Below are positions 53,755 to 63,974 of a DNA stretch of 64,000 nucleotides, one piece after another. The stretch covers positions 1 through 64,000 of the forward strand of contig JAURIJ010000008.1 in the NCBI GenBank assembly GCA_030832825.1, written 5' to 3'. Numbering within the stretch: the first letter of the stretch is position 1; each line of letters opens with the position of its first letter. The position numbers and the translations under genes are program-made. The notes beneath the pieces were generated by a model, which was not told where the DNA came from, made no database searches, and worked only from the letters and a program-made list of their open reading frames with translations. The DNA comes from Gammaproteobacteria bacterium (GTDB taxonomy: Bacteria > Pseudomonadota > Gammaproteobacteria > Pseudomonadales > Pseudohongiellaceae).

Positions 53755-56044
53755 GTGTCGAAGGCTCCTGTGCGTTTATGTCTGCGGCGCCCTCCGGCGC
53801 TGCGATGGTGTCGACGCCATCTCCCGCCGCGATTCGACGCGCCTCGATGATGTTGTTCAAGCGGCTGATCTTTTCGAGCACGCGCGAGAGCACGGGATAG
53901 GAATCCACTTCCACCTGCAGCTTCATGCGCGCCGTTCCGGAACCACGATCGGTGCGCGTGTTCACCTCCATCACCTCGATGCCGGCATCCGCCAGAATCG
54001 TGGTGATGTCACGCAGCAGGCCGGCGCGGTCATAAGCAAGTATGTAGAGATCGACCAGCATGCTGATGCGGCGGCCATCGCCCCACTGCACTTCGATGAA
54101 ATTCTCGTGGCTCTCCAATGGATAATGCAGGGCCACCGGACAATCGGGCTTGTGCACCACCACCTGATTGTCCATGCCCAGACAGCCCACGATCGGATCG
54201 CCCTCCAACGGGCGACAGCAGCTCGCGAGCTGCGTGGAGAAGCGTCCCGCGCCCGACACGTGCGTGGCCGACGCAGGCGCCTCGGCATCCTTGCGCGATT
54301 CGTCGAGGACGCACAGCAGCTGCGAGAGTTCCTGCGCCGCGGTGATCACTTCATCCACGGTGATTGCACTCACCCCGACTGCTGCAAACAGGGCCTCAGC
54401 ATTGCGACAGCCCAGCTTGCGCGCCAGCGCCCGATAATCGGGATGCGCCACGGCGAGGCGTTCAAATTCCTCGGCCAACAAGGCGCGACCATGCACGACA
54501 TTCTGTTCACGCCCCTGCGTCTTGAACCATTGCATCAACTTGGCCTGGGCGCGCGGCGTGTTGGCGTAACCCAGACCTGGCTTGAGCCAGTCACGGCTGG
54601 GCGTGCTGTGCTCATCCGCCAGCACTTCCACACGATCACCCGTCTGCAACTTGTAGTTCAGCGGCACTGTCTTGCCATTGACGCGCGCACCACAGCACTT
54701 GTTGCCGACTTCGGTATGCACGTAATAGGCGAAATCGAGCGGTGTGGCCCCTTTCATCAAGTCGACGACGTGCCCTTCCGGCGTAAACACGTAAACGCGA
54801 TCCGGCGTCGTGGAATCGCTGCGCAACTGCTCGGCCAGACCGCCGACCATGCCCATTTCGTCATGCCAGGCCAGCAACTGACGCAGCCAGGCGATCTTCT
54901 CGTCGTAGCTGTCCTTATAGTGCGGATCCGTGATGCCTTCCTTGTAGCGCCAGTGCGCACAGACGCCAAGCTCGGCATCCTCGTCCATTGCGTAGGTGCG
55001 AATCTGCACCTCGAACACCTTCTTGTCCGGGCCGATCACGGCGGTGTGCAGGGACTGGTAGCCGTTCTCCTTGGGGGTGGCGATGTAGTCGTCGAATTCA
55101 TTGGGAATCACGCGCCACAGATTGTGCACGATCCCCAGAGTGGCGTAGCAGTCACGGATTTCAGGCACGAGAATGCGGACCGCGCGGATATCATAGATCT
55201 GCGAGAAATCCAGCTTCTTGGCCTGCATCTTGCGCCAGATGCTGTAGATGTTCTTTGCTCTGCCCGTCACTTCGGCATCGATGTTGGCGCGATCCAGCTG
55301 ACGCCGCAGCTCCTCCGTCACCTCCAGCACGAAACGCTCACGATCCACGCGGCGCTCGTCCAGAAGCCGGGCGATGCGCTTGTAGTTCTCTTCCTGGAGA
55401 TAGCGGAACGAGAGGTCTTCGAGCTCCCATTTCAATTGACCTATGCCCAGGCGGTGCGCCAGCGGCACATAGATCTCGAACACTTCACGCGCCACGCGCT
55501 GTCGGCGCTCCTCCGGTGCACCCTTGACCGCACGCAGCGCGCAGGTGCGCTCGGCAAGCTTGATCAAGGCCACACGCACATCGTCGATCAGCGCCAGCAG
55601 CATCCTGCGGACGTTTTCCACCTGATGTTCGCTCTGACCGAGCACACGGGTGCGCGAGGTGTCCGTTTCATTGATGGCTGCCATGCGCTGGACGCCCTCG
55701 ACAAGCTTGGCCACTTCCGCGCCGAACTGCTCGCGCACGACGTCCAGACCGACACGTGATTCGCGCACACTGCGATACAGGATGGAGGCGATCACAGCCT
55801 CACTGTCCAGCCGCAGGTCGACCAGAATCTCTGCCATTTCCAGCCCGGTCAGATAACTGTTGCGCCCTGCCCAGACGGTATTGGCGACGCGGGCCTGCTG
55901 CTCGAGAGCCCAGCTCATGTCACAGGCATGACGTATGCGCTCGATGTGCTCCAGCATGCCACGCGACTGCAGAGAGGCAATCCACTCATCGAAGCAGATA
56001 CTGCCGTCTGGATTGAACTTGTGGGTCTCTCTCACCTGGACCAT
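53744..56044 (-). CDS. relA: GTP pyrophosphokinase RelA
   Basis: RelA makes (p)ppGpp on stalled ribosomes during amino-acid starvation. The 766-residue product has an N-terminal pseudo-hydrolase domain in which the HD motif is replaced (IASILYRSVRES), marking RelA rather than SpoT; the synthetase domain with YDIRAVRILVPEIRDCY, FDDYIATPKENGYQSLHT and HEDAELG-like DEDAELGVCAHWRYKEG; a TGS domain (VYVFTPEGHVVDLMKGATPLDFAYYVHTEVG region); and a C-terminal ACT domain (DLYILAYDRAGLLRDITTI). The ATG at 56044 fits the family. It lies between rlmD and mazG. Confidence 0.98.
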   Translation of the reverse strand: MVQVRETHKFNPDGSICFDEWIASLQSRGMLEHIERIRHACDMSWALEQQARVANTVWAGRNSYLTGLEMAEILVDLRLDSEAVIASILYRSVRESRVGLDVVREQFGAEVAKLVEGVQRMAAINETDTSRTRVLGQSEHQVENVRRMLLALIDDVRVALIKLAERTCALRAVKGAPEERRQRVAREVFEIYVPLAHRLGIGQLKWELEDLSFRYLQEENYKRIARLLDERRVDRERFVLEVTEELRRQLDRANIDAEVTGRAKNIYSIWRKMQAKKLDFSQIYDIRAVRILVPEIRDCYATLGIVHNLWRVIPNEFDDYIATPKENGYQSLHTAVIGPDKKVFEVQIRTYAMDEDAELGVCAHWRYKEGITDPHYKDSYDEKIAWLRQLLAWHDEMGMVGGLAEQLRSDSTTPDRVYVFTPEGHVVDLMKGATPLDFAYYVHTEVGNKCCGARVNGKTVPLNYKLQTGDRVEVLADEHSTPSRDWLKPGLGYANTPRAQAKLMQWFKTQGREQNVVHGRALLAEEFERLAVAHPDYRALARKLGCRNAEALFAAVGVSAITVDEVITAAQELSQLLCVLDESRKDAEAPASATHVSGAGRFSTQLASCCRPLEGDPIVGCLGMDNQVVVHKPDCPVALHYPLESHENFIEVQWGDGRRISMLVDLYILAYDRAGLLRDITTILADAGIEVMEVNTRTDRGSGTARMKLQVEVDSYPVLSRVLEKISRLNNIIEARRIAAGDGVDTIAAPEGAADINAQEPSTREQ

Positions 56045-56066
56045 GGGGCAGTTCTCTTGTCTTGCG

Positions 56067-57443
56067 TCAGGATTTCGTGAGCACGAATTCGGCGATGGAT
56101 TCCACATGGGAGGTGTGGGGGAACATATCCATCACCCCGGCACGCGTCAGCCGGTAACCGTGCTTGACCAACTCACCTGCATCGCGGGCCAGCGTCGCTG
56201 GATTGCAGGAGATGTAGAGAATCTTGCGCGCCCGCATGGCGGCGATCACGGGGATGATCTCAAGCGCCCCGGAGCGGGGCGGGTCCAACAGGATCTTGTC
56301 ATAGCGCTGCGCGGCCCAGGTGGAACTGCCGAAATCGACGCACAGATTCGCGGCATGGAATTCGACATTGTCGAGCCCGTTGGCACGGGCATTCTCGAAT
56401 CCGCGCCGCACCATCTCGTCACTGCCTTCCACTCCGACCACATGACGACTGCGCGTGGCCAGCGGCAGCGTGAAATTGCCAAGTCCGCAGAAGAGGTCGA
56501 GGATGGTTTCGTGCTTCTGTGGATCGAGCATCTCGAGTGCGCGCGCGATCATGTCCCGGTTCAGCTCACCATTGACCTGAGTGAAGTCGGTGGGATGAAA
56601 CGACATGCGCAGGCCGAACTGCGGGAGATGGTAGTGCAGTCGATCCTCACCCTCTGCCGGCCACGGACGATGCACCGAGTCACTGCCCCCAGGCTGCAGA
56701 TAGAGAGTGATGCCTTGTTCGCGGGCAAGCTCGCTGAACGCCTGCTGGTCCGCGGGCGTGAGCGGCTCCAGATGGCGCACGATCAGGGCCACGTCTTCCG
56801 GCAGGTGCACACCCTGCGCCGCGGGCTCAGCGTTCTCACCGACGGCCACCTCGATCTGCGGCACCGTAAACCGACAATCGCGAGCGGCCAGGAATTCGCG
56901 CAGTGGCGCGATCAGCCGCGCCACCCGTGGATTCAGGACTGCGCAGTCATCCATCTGGGCGATGAAGGTGCTGTTCTTCTCGCGAAAGCCGACCAGCATC
57001 GCTTCCTTCTTCACGACATAACGCACGGCGAGGCGCGCCTTGCGTCGATAGCCGACACTCTGGCTGCGCAGCGCGGGCAGGTGTTCATACTGCTGCAGGC
57101 CACCGATGTGCTGCATCTGCTCGTGCAGCACGCGCTCCTTGAGGGCGATCTGCGCATCGGGGTGCAGGTGCTGCATGGCGCAGCCGCCGCAGACACTGGC
57201 ATAGGCACAAGGGGGCTCCACGCGTTCCGCTGCCGGGATCAGGATGGTCTCGACGCGCAATTCGTCATACTGCTTGTGACGAGCCACGTAGCGCGCACTG
57301 GCGGTCTCGCCGGCCAGCGCACCATCGACAAAGGCGATCTTGCCATTGATGCTCGCGACCCCCCGCCCGTCATGGCTCAAGCGCTGCACCTGCAACTCCA
57401 CAGCCTCGGTGGGAAGTTTGTTGCGACGTCGTGTACTGCTCAT
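56067..57443 (-). CDS. rlmD: 23S rRNA (uracil(1939)-C(5))-methyltransferase RlmD
   Basis: RlmD methylates U1939 of 23S rRNA and carries a [4Fe-4S] cluster. The 458-residue product has an N-terminal TRAM domain (VQRLSHDGRGVASINGKIAF), cluster ligands C79, C85, C88 (CAYASVCGGC) and C167 (MDDCAVL), SAM motif ILDLFCGLGNFTLPLA, LLDPPRSGA and the catalytic Cys near residue 412 in YISCNPATLARD. The ATG at 57443 matches the family N-terminus. The cysM-rlmD-relA-mazG order matches Pseudomonas. Confidence 0.98.
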   Translation of the reverse strand: MSSTRRRNKLPTEAVELQVQRLSHDGRGVASINGKIAFVDGALAGETASARYVARHKQYDELRVETILIPAAERVEPPCAYASVCGGCAMQHLHPDAQIALKERVLHEQMQHIGGLQQYEHLPALRSQSVGYRRKARLAVRYVVKKEAMLVGFREKNSTFIAQMDDCAVLNPRVARLIAPLREFLAARDCRFTVPQIEVAVGENAEPAAQGVHLPEDVALIVRHLEPLTPADQQAFSELAREQGITLYLQPGGSDSVHRPWPAEGEDRLHYHLPQFGLRMSFHPTDFTQVNGELNRDMIARALEMLDPQKHETILDLFCGLGNFTLPLATRSRHVVGVEGSDEMVRRGFENARANGLDNVEFHAANLCVDFGSSTWAAQRYDKILLDPPRSGALEIIPVIAAMRARKILYISCNPATLARDAGELVKHGYRLTRAGVMDMFPHTSHVESIAEFVLTKS

Positions 57444-57527
57444 GGAGTCTACCTGTTGCTGCAGGGCACACACGCTGGCGGAGCGGTCAGTGCCGACTGC
57501 CCCGGGGCCTGTGCGCGAATGGAAAAA

Positions 57528-58421
57528 TCAGGCAAAGACGCCTGTCGAAAGATAACGGTCGCCACGATCACAGACGATGGCCACGATGACGGCATTACTT
57601 AGACGACGACTGAGCTGCAGCGCCGCGAACACCGAGCCGCCCGACGACACGCCGCAGAAGATGCCCTCTTCCCTGGCCAGAGCGCGCATGGTGTTCTCGG
57701 CATCGCTCTGATTGATATCCATGACTTCGTCGACGCGTGAAGCATCGAAGATCGACGGCAGGTATTGCTGCGGCCAGCGACGGATGCCGGGGATACGCGA
57801 CCCCTCTTGCGGTTGCAGGCCGACGATGGTGACTGCGGGGTTCTGCTCCTTCAGGAAGCGTGACACGCCCATGATGGTGCCCGTCGTCCCCATTGAACTG
57901 ACGAAATGCGTGACGGTGCCTTGCGTGTCACGCCATATCTCCGGCCCGGTATGGAGGTAGTGGGCCTGGGGATTGTCCGGATTCGCGAACTGGTCGAGAA
58001 CCTTGCCCCGCCCTTCTCGCGCCATGCGTTGCGCAAGATCACGTGCCCCTTCCATGCCCTGTTCCTCCGTCACGAGGATCAACTGCGCGCCGTAGGCGGA
58101 CATCGACGCCCGGCGCTCGGCCGACATGTTCTCCGGCATGATCAGAATCAGTCGATAGCCCTTCACGGCACAGACCATGGCAAGCGCGATGCCCGTGTTG
58201 CCGCTGGTGGCCTCGATGAGGGTATCGCCGGGATGAATATCCCCTCGCAGCTCGGCCTGCAGGATCATGTTGTAAGCGGGACGATCCTTCACGGAGCCGG
58301 CGGGGTTGTTGCCTTCCAACTTGACCAGCACGGTATTGCTGGTCTCGCCCGGCATCCGTGCCAGCTTGACCAGCGGCGTGTTGCCGATCAGCGCTTCAAT
58401 CAGCGGGTACTTGATGGACAT
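57528..58421 (-). CDS. cysM: Cysteine synthase B (CysM)
   Basis: CysM makes cysteine (or S-sulfocysteine from thiosulfate) from O-acetylserine. The 297-residue PLP enzyme has the N-terminal IGNTPLVKL, the Schiff-base Lys45 in NNPAGSVKDRPAYN, substrate loop EATSGNTGIALAM, phosphate-binding SMGTTGTIMGVSRF and FCGVSSGGSV. IRRWPQQYLPSIFD and the absence of the CysE-tail cleft typical of CysK favour CysM. The ATG at 58421 fits the family start; a GTG at 58430 is the alternative. It follows recO directly, with no pdxJ in between. Confidence 0.95.
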   Translation of the reverse strand: MSIKYPLIEALIGNTPLVKLARMPGETSNTVLVKLEGNNPAGSVKDRPAYNMILQAELRGDIHPGDTLIEATSGNTGIALAMVCAVKGYRLILIMPENMSAERRASMSAYGAQLILVTEEQGMEGARDLAQRMAREGRGKVLDQFANPDNPQAHYLHTGPEIWRDTQGTVTHFVSSMGTTGTIMGVSRFLKEQNPAVTIVGLQPQEGSRIPGIRRWPQQYLPSIFDASRVDEVMDINQSDAENTMRALAREEGIFCGVSSGGSVFAALQLSRRLSNAVIVAIVCDRGDRYLSTGVFA

Positions 58422-58497
58422 CAGGGTCACTCACAGAAAATTTGGCGCGATTTTACCCTGTATTGCCTGGGCCTGAAAGCAAGCCGGTGGCATGGCC

Positions 58498-59229
58498 TCA
58501 TTCCCGAGCACGCGCACTCAGGAAGAGTTCACGACTCGCGAGCGGCTTGTCGCCCAGCAAGCGCTGCAGTGCGAGCCGCGTCAGGCGCATGGCGGCGCGC
58601 CCATGGGCGGCTTCCTTGAAATCACAGTGACGCAGGGCACACAGTTCTGCGCCCGTGAAGGTCAGCTGATCAGGTGATGACACGTGGCCCGAATGGGCGA
58701 TTCGCTCAAACCCCTCTTCCTCGAGAAACAGATAGTGACCCTGGGCGATGATGGGCTCACCCGAACGACAGTCCACCGCCAGATTGAGGCCGTAGCCCAG
58801 CGTCTCCAGCAATGCGAGTTCGAAGCGGCGCAGGGTGCTCGCCACATCGCGTTCTGTGCTGAGCGCGATGATGGCCTGCTGGTAGGAACGGTACAGATCC
58901 CCATGCTCCTCGTGACTGAGCAGAAGCCGCACCAGCAGTTCGTTCAGATAGAGCCCGCTGAATAGACGCGTGCCTTGCAGACTCAAGGCGCCGTGACTGC
59001 TCTCAACCGCTGTGAGCGTCTTCAATTCGTGCCGACCGGCGAGCGTGATGAGCAAGGGATGGAAAGGTTGCAGAAGAGCGCGGGTGCGCGACCCGGCGCG
59101 GCGGGCACCCCGCGCGACCGCGCGCAGACGGCCGTAGTCCAGAGACAGGAAGTCGACGAGCAGGCTGCTGTTCTGATAAGGCCGGGTATGCAGCACCCAC
59201 GCCGGCTGCAGCTCGATCCTGGCACTCAT
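58498..59229 (-). CDS. recO: DNA repair protein RecO
   Basis: RecO acts in RecFOR loading of RecA onto SSB-coated gaps. The 243-residue product has the N-terminal OB fold (PAWVLHTRPYQNSSLLVDFL, LRAVARGARR), the helical middle (FSGLYLNELLVRLL) and FELALLETLGYGLNLAVDC, with only a partial cysteine pattern, as in gammaproteobacterial RecO. It is 15 bases downstream of era, in the usual rnc-era-recO order. Confidence 0.96.
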   Translation of the reverse strand: MSARIELQPAWVLHTRPYQNSSLLVDFLSLDYGRLRAVARGARRAGSRTRALLQPFHPLLITLAGRHELKTLTAVESSHGALSLQGTRLFSGLYLNELLVRLLLSHEEHGDLYRSYQQAIIALSTERDVASTLRRFELALLETLGYGLNLAVDCRSGEPIIAQGHYLFLEEEGFERIAHSGHVSSPDQLTFTGAELCALRHCDFKEAAHGRAAMRLTRLALQRLLGDKPLASRELFLSARARE

Positions 59230-59244
59230 CGCGCGCTCCCCGTC

Positions 59245-60159
59245 TCAGTCGATGTGATAGCCAAGGCTCTGCAGGGCGCGTTCGTCATCGGCCCAGCCAC
59301 TCTTGACCTTGACCCACAGATTCAGCATCACTTTGGCATCGAAGGCCTTTTCCATGTCGACGCGCGCAGCGCTGCCGATGAGCTTCATGCGACTGCCTCG
59401 CGTGCCGATGATGATCTGCTTCTGGCTCTCCTTGTCCACGAGAATCAGCGCGTGAATGTGCACGACGCCTTCCTGGATGGTGTATTTCTCGATCTCGACT
59501 GTCACTTCGTAAGGTAGCTCGTCACCCAGTTGACGCGTGATCTTCTCGCGAATGATCTCGGCGGCCAGAAAGCGAGAGCTGCGATCGGTCACCTGGTCGA
59601 CGGGATACAGGAACTGCCCCTCGGGCAGATATTTCGCCACACATTTCTCGACAGCCTCCAGGTTGTAGCTGGACAGCGCCGACAGTGGAATGATCTCGGC
59701 GAATTCACGAATCTTTGTCATACGTTCAATATGGGGCAACAGCTTCTGCGGGTTCTCCAGCAGATCGCACTTGTTTATCAGCAGCAGCACCGGCACCTGC
59801 ACCTTCTCCAGCGCCTGCAGCACCAGTTCGTCCTCCTCGTTGAAGACCAGGCGCTCCACCACGAACAAGACCAGGTCGACCCCATCAAGCGTGCTCGTCG
59901 CGGTCTGGTTCATCACACGATTGATGGCCTTCTTCTGCGACTTGTGGATGCCGGGCGTGTCGACATAGACGTATTGCAAGGCACCCACGGTCTTGATGCC
60001 AAGAATGCGATGCCGTGTAGTCTGCGGCTTGCGCGAGGTGATGCTGATCTTCTGCTCCAACAGATGATTGAGCAGCGTGGACTTGCCCACATTGGGCCGG
60101 CCCACGATGGCAATGAAGCCACAACGCTCCTGGGCTGCGGACTGTTCCTGCATGGTCAT
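59245..60159 (-). CDS. era: GTPase Era
   Basis: Era binds 16S rRNA and assists 30S maturation, coupling it to growth. The 304-residue product has G1 GRPNVGKST (residues 20-28), G2 around [12 protein letters not shown]3 VDTPGIH, G4 NKCD, and a C-terminal KH domain ([19 protein letters not shown], with [10 protein letters not shown]). It is 22 bases downstream of rnc. Confidence 0.98.
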   Translation of the reverse strand: MTMQEQSAAQERCGFIAIVGRPNVGKSTLLNHLLEQKISITSRKPQTTRHRILGIKTVGALQYVYVDTPGIHKSQKKAINRVMNQTATSTLDGVDLVLFVVERLVFNEEDELVLQALEKVQVPVLLLINKCDLLENPQKLLPHIERMTKIREFAEIIPLSALSSYNLEAVEKCVAKYLPEGQFLYPVDQVTDRSSRFLAAEIIREKITRQLGDELPYEVTVEIEKYTIQEGVVHIHALILVDKESQKQIIIGTRGSRMKLIGSAARVDMEKAFDAKVMLNLWVKVKSGWADDERALQSLGYHID

Positions 60160-60181
60160 GACATTGAACTCCTGCGTCGGG

Positions 60182-60856
60182 TCATGAAGTCAGTGCCTGC
60201 AGAACACGGCCTGCAGCCTCTTGTTCCGCCAGTCGGCGGCTGCGTCCGCTGCCGGACATGCCCATCGGTGTCAGCGCAGTGCGACAGTGCACCACGAAAT
60301 TCTGCTGGTGATCGGTGCCTTCCACCGCCACCACTTCGTATTCCGGCACGGGTAACGAGCGCGCCTGCAGCAGTTCTTGCAAGGCTGTCTTGGCATCCTT
60401 GTGCAGCTGCTGCGCCGGCTGGGTGAGAAACTCCTGGTCGAACAGCTGCAGGGCCCAGGCACGGCAGGCACTCATGCCGCCGTCGAGATAGAGGGCACCC
60501 AGCAGCGCTTCCATGGCGTCGGCCAGAATGGACTCTCGCTGTCGCCCGCCCGACTTCAATTCGCCCGGCCCGAGGATCAGCAGCTCACCAATCTGCAGTC
60601 GCTGCGCGATATCTGCCAGCGTCCGCTGATTCACCAGACGCGCGCGCATGCGGCTGAGTTCCCCCTCGGGGGCATAGGGAAATCGTGAGGAGAGCTCTTC
60701 GGCCACCAGAAAGCCAAGGATGGCATCGCCAAGAAATTCCAAACGCTCGTTGTTGTCTCGACTCGCGCTGCGATGCGTCAATGCGCGCTGCGCGAGGGTC
60801 GCGTCCTTGAAGTGGTAGGCAAGCGCCCTTTCGAGTTGCGAGAGAGAGACAGTCAT
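60182..60856 (-). CDS. rnc: Ribonuclease III
   Basis: RNase III cleaves double-stranded RNA, including rRNA precursors. The 224-residue product has the catalytic signature [20 protein letters not shown] (with E40 and D44), further acidic residues in [19 protein letters not shown], and a C-terminal double-stranded RNA-binding domain from about residue 155 ([19 protein letters not shown] to the C-terminal alanine-rich helix). It directly abuts the DUF4845 stop codon. Confidence 0.98.
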   Translation of the reverse strand: MTVSLSQLERALAYHFKDATLAQRALTHRSASRDNNERLEFLGDAILGFLVAEELSSRFPYAPEGELSRMRARLVNQRTLADIAQRLQIGELLILGPGELKSGGRQRESILADAMEALLGALYLDGGMSACRAWALQLFDQEFLTQPAQQLHKDAKTALQELLQARSLPVPEYEVVAVEGTDHQQNFVVHCRTALTPMGMSGSGRSRRLAEQEAAGRVLQALTS

Positions 60857-61234
60857 TCAGTCGATTCGATCGTCAAAACTGATGATCACGTCGACGTTGC
60901 CGACGAGGGGAATCCGGCGTTCGTAGTCGATCACGAGCGCAGGGCTGGCATTCTCGCGCTGCAACGTGATGCTGTTGAGGTTGAAGTCACGGACGTTGTT
61001 GACACGCAGAGCGCTGGCGATTTCCTCGCGCACTTCCACTTGCGTGAGGCCGGCCGCGCGCCCACTGGCGAGGAGCTCCTGCGCCGCACCCTTCACGAAA
61101 TTGCGATCCAGATACACCGGCAGAATCTTCAATCCGAATGTCAGCCCGCTGACCAGCAAGACCAGCAGCATCAACAGGCCGAATTTGGAGAAACCAAGCT
61201 GTGAGCGCGGCAATGAGGAATGGAAACTAGTCAT
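60857..61234 (-). CDS. DUF4845 membrane-anchored protein
   Basis: A 125-residue protein with one N-terminal transmembrane helix (FGLLMLLVLLVSGLTFGLKI, residues 18-37) and a small periplasmic domain; LPVYLDRNFVKGAAQELL and INDV-like VNNVRDFNLNSI are typical of DUF4845. Function is not established; it is almost always found between lepB and rnc in Pseudomonas-type genomes, suggesting a link to secretion or membrane protein handling. The ATG at 61234 has an AGGAGA SD. The stop abuts the rnc start. Confidence 0.9.
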   Translation of the reverse strand: MTSFHSSLPRSQLGFSKFGLLMLLVLLVSGLTFGLKILPVYLDRNFVKGAAQELLASGRAAGLTQVEVREEIASALRVNNVRDFNLNSITLQRENASPALVIDYERRIPLVGNVDVIISFDDRID

Positions 61235-61338
61235 GGCACTCTCCTGAAAAGGGGCAGACCCGACGCCTTGTGGCTCGTTGATGCGCAGCTGCACATTATA
61301 GGCAGCGCCCATGAGCGAACCGCGATTCAGTGCGCGTT

Positions 61339-62175
61339 TCAGAGAATCAGTCCATTGCGACGGAATGTGGGAAGCGTCCAGCCCGGCTCCTTGTGCATCC
61401 AGACGGCAAACGCCTTGCCGACGATGTTCTGCTCCGGCACCGCGCCCCAGACGCGGCTGTCCGCGCTGTTGTCCCGGTTGTCGCCCATCATGAAGTAATG
61501 CCCTTCCGGCACCACCCAGACAGTGCGGCCGCCATCGCGAGACGGAGCGTTCATGATCTGGGTCTCGTGCGCCACTTCGCCGAGGGTTTCCGTCAGCAGA
61601 ATGCCGCTCTGCATCATTCCATTGGGCATCTCGATCTCGACCTGGTCGATGGGCTGAGACTGCACGCGTTCGTCGTTGATGTAGAGCACCTTGTCCTCGT
61701 AGCGGATGGTATCGCCCGGCAGGCCCACGACGCGCTTGATGAAGTAGCGACTGTCGTGCGGCGGGATGAACACCATCACCTCACCGCGCTTCGGCTCGTT
61801 GATCTCGACGATCTTGGTGCCGACCACTGGAAGACGCAGCCCATAGGTGTACTTGTTCACCAGGATGAAGTCACCGACCTCCAGCGTGGGAATCATGGAA
61901 CCGGAAGGAATCTGGAAAGGCTCCACCAGAAAGGAGCGCAGCACCAGCACGATCAGCAACACGGGGAAGAACGATTTTGCGTACTCGACGACAATGGGCT
62001 CCTGCTCGGCCACCGCGATAGCCTGAGCGAGCGCTTCGCTGGGAGGCTGCTGCACCGCTTTCAATTTCGCCACGGCCTGACGCCGCGGCTCGGCGTTGAC
62101 CATTCGGTCGAACAGGGCCACGGCGCCTGTCAGCACCACAAGCACCAGCAGCACCAGGGAAAAATCGATATCCAT
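61339..62175 (-). CDS. lepB: Signal peptidase I
   Basis: LepB cleaves signal peptides from secreted proteins. The 278-residue product has two N-terminal transmembrane helices (residues 5-20 and about 65-85), the catalytic Ser93 in IPSGSMIPTL, the general base Lys147 in YFIKRVVGLPGD and the C-terminal GHYFMMGDNRDNSADSRVWG. Its start codon shares one base with the lepA stop (TGATG), so the two are coupled as in E. coli. Confidence 0.98.
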   Translation of the reverse strand: MDIDFSLVLLVLVVLTGAVALFDRMVNAEPRRQAVAKLKAVQQPPSEALAQAIAVAEQEPIVVEYAKSFFPVLLIVLVLRSFLVEPFQIPSGSMIPTLEVGDFILVNKYTYGLRLPVVGTKIVEINEPKRGEVMVFIPPHDSRYFIKRVVGLPGDTIRYEDKVLYINDERVQSQPIDQVEIEMPNGMMQSGILLTETLGEVAHETQIMNAPSRDGGRTVWVVPEGHYFMMGDNRDNSADSRVWGAVPEQNIVGKAFAVWMHKEPGWTLPTFRRNGLIL

Positions 62176-63974
62176 CAGCTATCCACCTTGAGCACCGCCA
62201 GGAACGCTTCCTGCGGCACTTCGATATTGCCCACCTGCTTCATGCGCTTCTTGCCCGCTTTCTGCTTTTCCAGCAGCTTCTTCTTGCGTGTCACGTCGCC
62301 GCCATAGCATTTGGCCGTGACATTCTTGCGCAGCGCCTTGACCGTTTGACGCGCGATGATCTGGCCGCCGATCGCCGCTTGTATGGCCACATCATACAAT
62401 TGCCGCGGAATCAGTTCCTTCATTTTCTCCACCAGCAACCGGCCCTTGCTGTGCGCCTGTTCGCGATGCACGATCAGCGCCAGGGCATCCACGCGGTCGC
62501 CATTGATGAGCACATCGAGGCGAACCAGGTTGGCGGGCTCGAAACGGATGAAGTGATAGTCCAGTGACGCATAGCCGCGACTCGCCGACTTGAGCTTGTC
62601 GAAGAAATCCAGCACCACTTCATTCATGGGCAGTTCGTAGCGCAGGGACACCTGACGCCCGATGAACTGCATGTCTCGCTGCACCCCTCTGCGCGCGATG
62701 CACAGATTGATGATGTTGCCGAGATATTCGTGCGGCACCAGAATGCTGGCCAGCACGATGGGTTCGCGCATTTCCTGGATGGAGGTGACGGCTGGCAACG
62801 CGGAGGGACTGTCCACGCGCACGGTGTTGCCATTGTGCAGCAGCACTTCATAGACCACGGTCGGCGCCGTGGTGATCAGCGACAGGTCATACTCTCTCTC
62901 GAGACGCTCCTGGATGATTTCCATGTGCAGCATGCCCAGGAACCCGCAGCGGAAACCGAAGCCCAGCGCATCGGAACTTTCGGGCTCGTAGTACAGCGAG
63001 GCATCGTTCAGCGTGAGCTTTTCCAGCGCATCGCGGAAATTCTCGAAATCGTCGGAAGACACGGGAAACAGGCCGGCATACACCTGCGGCTGAATCTTCT
63101 TGAAGCCGGCCAGGGAAAGCACGTCCGCCGTGGCAGCGTGCGTGAGCGTGTCACCAACCGGAGCGCCCTTGATCTCCTTGATGCCCGCGACCACAAAGCC
63201 CACTTCACCGGCACGCAGCACGTCGGTCTCCAGTCGCTTGGGCGTGAACACTCCCACACCGTCCACCAGATGCGCCTTGCCGATAGTCTTGGCGATGATC
63301 TTCTCGCCCTTGCGCAGGGTGCCCTGCTTCACGCGCACCAGCGACACCACACCGAGGTAATTGTCGAACCAGGAGTCAATGATCAGCGCCTGCAGCGGCG
63401 CGTCGACATTGCCCTGTGGGGGGGGCACCAAGCGGACCAGCTCTTCCAGAATCTCGGTGATGCCCGTGCCGGTCTTGGCACTGGCACACACGGCGTTGGA
63501 GGCATCGATGCCGATGATCTCCTCGATCTCCTGGCGCACCTTCTCCGGCTCGGCCTGCGGCAGGTCCATCTTGTTGAGGACCGGAATCACCTCCAGCCCC
63601 TGCTCGATGGCCGTGTAGCAGGTCGCCACGGACTGTGCTTCCACACCCTGACCGGCATCCACCACCAGCAGAGCGCCTTCGCAGGCAGCCAGCGAGCGCG
63701 ACACCTCGTAAGTGAAATCCACGTGGCCGGGGGTATCGATGAAATTCAGCTGATAGCGCCTGCCGTCCTTGCTGTCGAAATGCAAGGTCACGCTTTGTGC
63801 CTTGATCGTGATGCCGCGCTCGCGCTCGATATCGAGGGAATCCAGCACCTGCTCGTTCATTTCACGTGCGTCCAGCCCGCCGCAGAGCTGGATGAAGCGA
63901 TCAGCGAGAGTGGACTTGCCGTGGTCGATATGGGCGATGATGGAGAAATTGCGGATGTGGCTGAGATCACTCAC
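62175..63974 (-). CDS. lepA: Elongation factor 4 (LepA)
   Basis: LepA is a ribosomal GTPase that promotes back-translocation or assists ribosome biogenesis. The 599-residue product has the GTPase motifs [20 protein letters not shown] and LNKMDLP, EF-G-like domains II and V, and the unique LepA C-terminal domain with [20 protein letters not shown] and [20 protein letters not shown]. It starts with GTG at 63974; only 26 bases upstream lie in the window and they show no clear promoter. Confidence 0.99.
   Translation of the reverse strand: MSDLSHIRNFSIIAHIDHGKSTLADRFIQLCGGLDAREMNEQVLDSLDIERERGITIKAQSVTLHFDSKDGRRYQLNFIDTPGHVDFTYEVSRSLAACEGALLVVDAGQGVEAQSVATCYTAIEQGLEVIPVLNKMDLPQAEPEKVRQEIEEIIGIDASNAVCASAKTGTGITEILEELVRLVPPPQGNVDAPLQALIIDSWFDNYLGVVSLVRVKQGTLRKGEKIIAKTIGKAHLVDGVGVFTPKRLETDVLRAGEVGFVVAGIKEIKGAPVGDTLTHAATADVLSLAGFKKIQPQVYAGLFPVSSDDFENFRDALEKLTLNDASLYYEPESSDALGFGFRCGFLGMLHMEIIQERLEREYDLSLITTAPTVVYEVLLHNGNTVRVDSPSALPAVTSIQEMREPIVLASILVPHEYLGNIINLCIARRGVQRDMQFIGRQVSLRYELPMNEVVLDFFDKLKSASRGYASLDYHFIRFEPANLVRLDVLINGDRVDALALIVHREQAHSKGRLLVEKMKELIPRQLYDVAIQAAIGGQIIARQTVKALRKNVTAKCYGGDVTRKKKLLEKQKAGKKRMKQVGNIEVPQEAFLAVLKVDS

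Noticed and set aside
53669-55759. A 696-codon open frame opposite relA
   Set aside because: Shadow of relA codon bias; no start context or domain.
55935-57602. A 555-codon open frame opposite rlmD
   Set aside because: Same reason; rlmD motifs are all present on the other strand.
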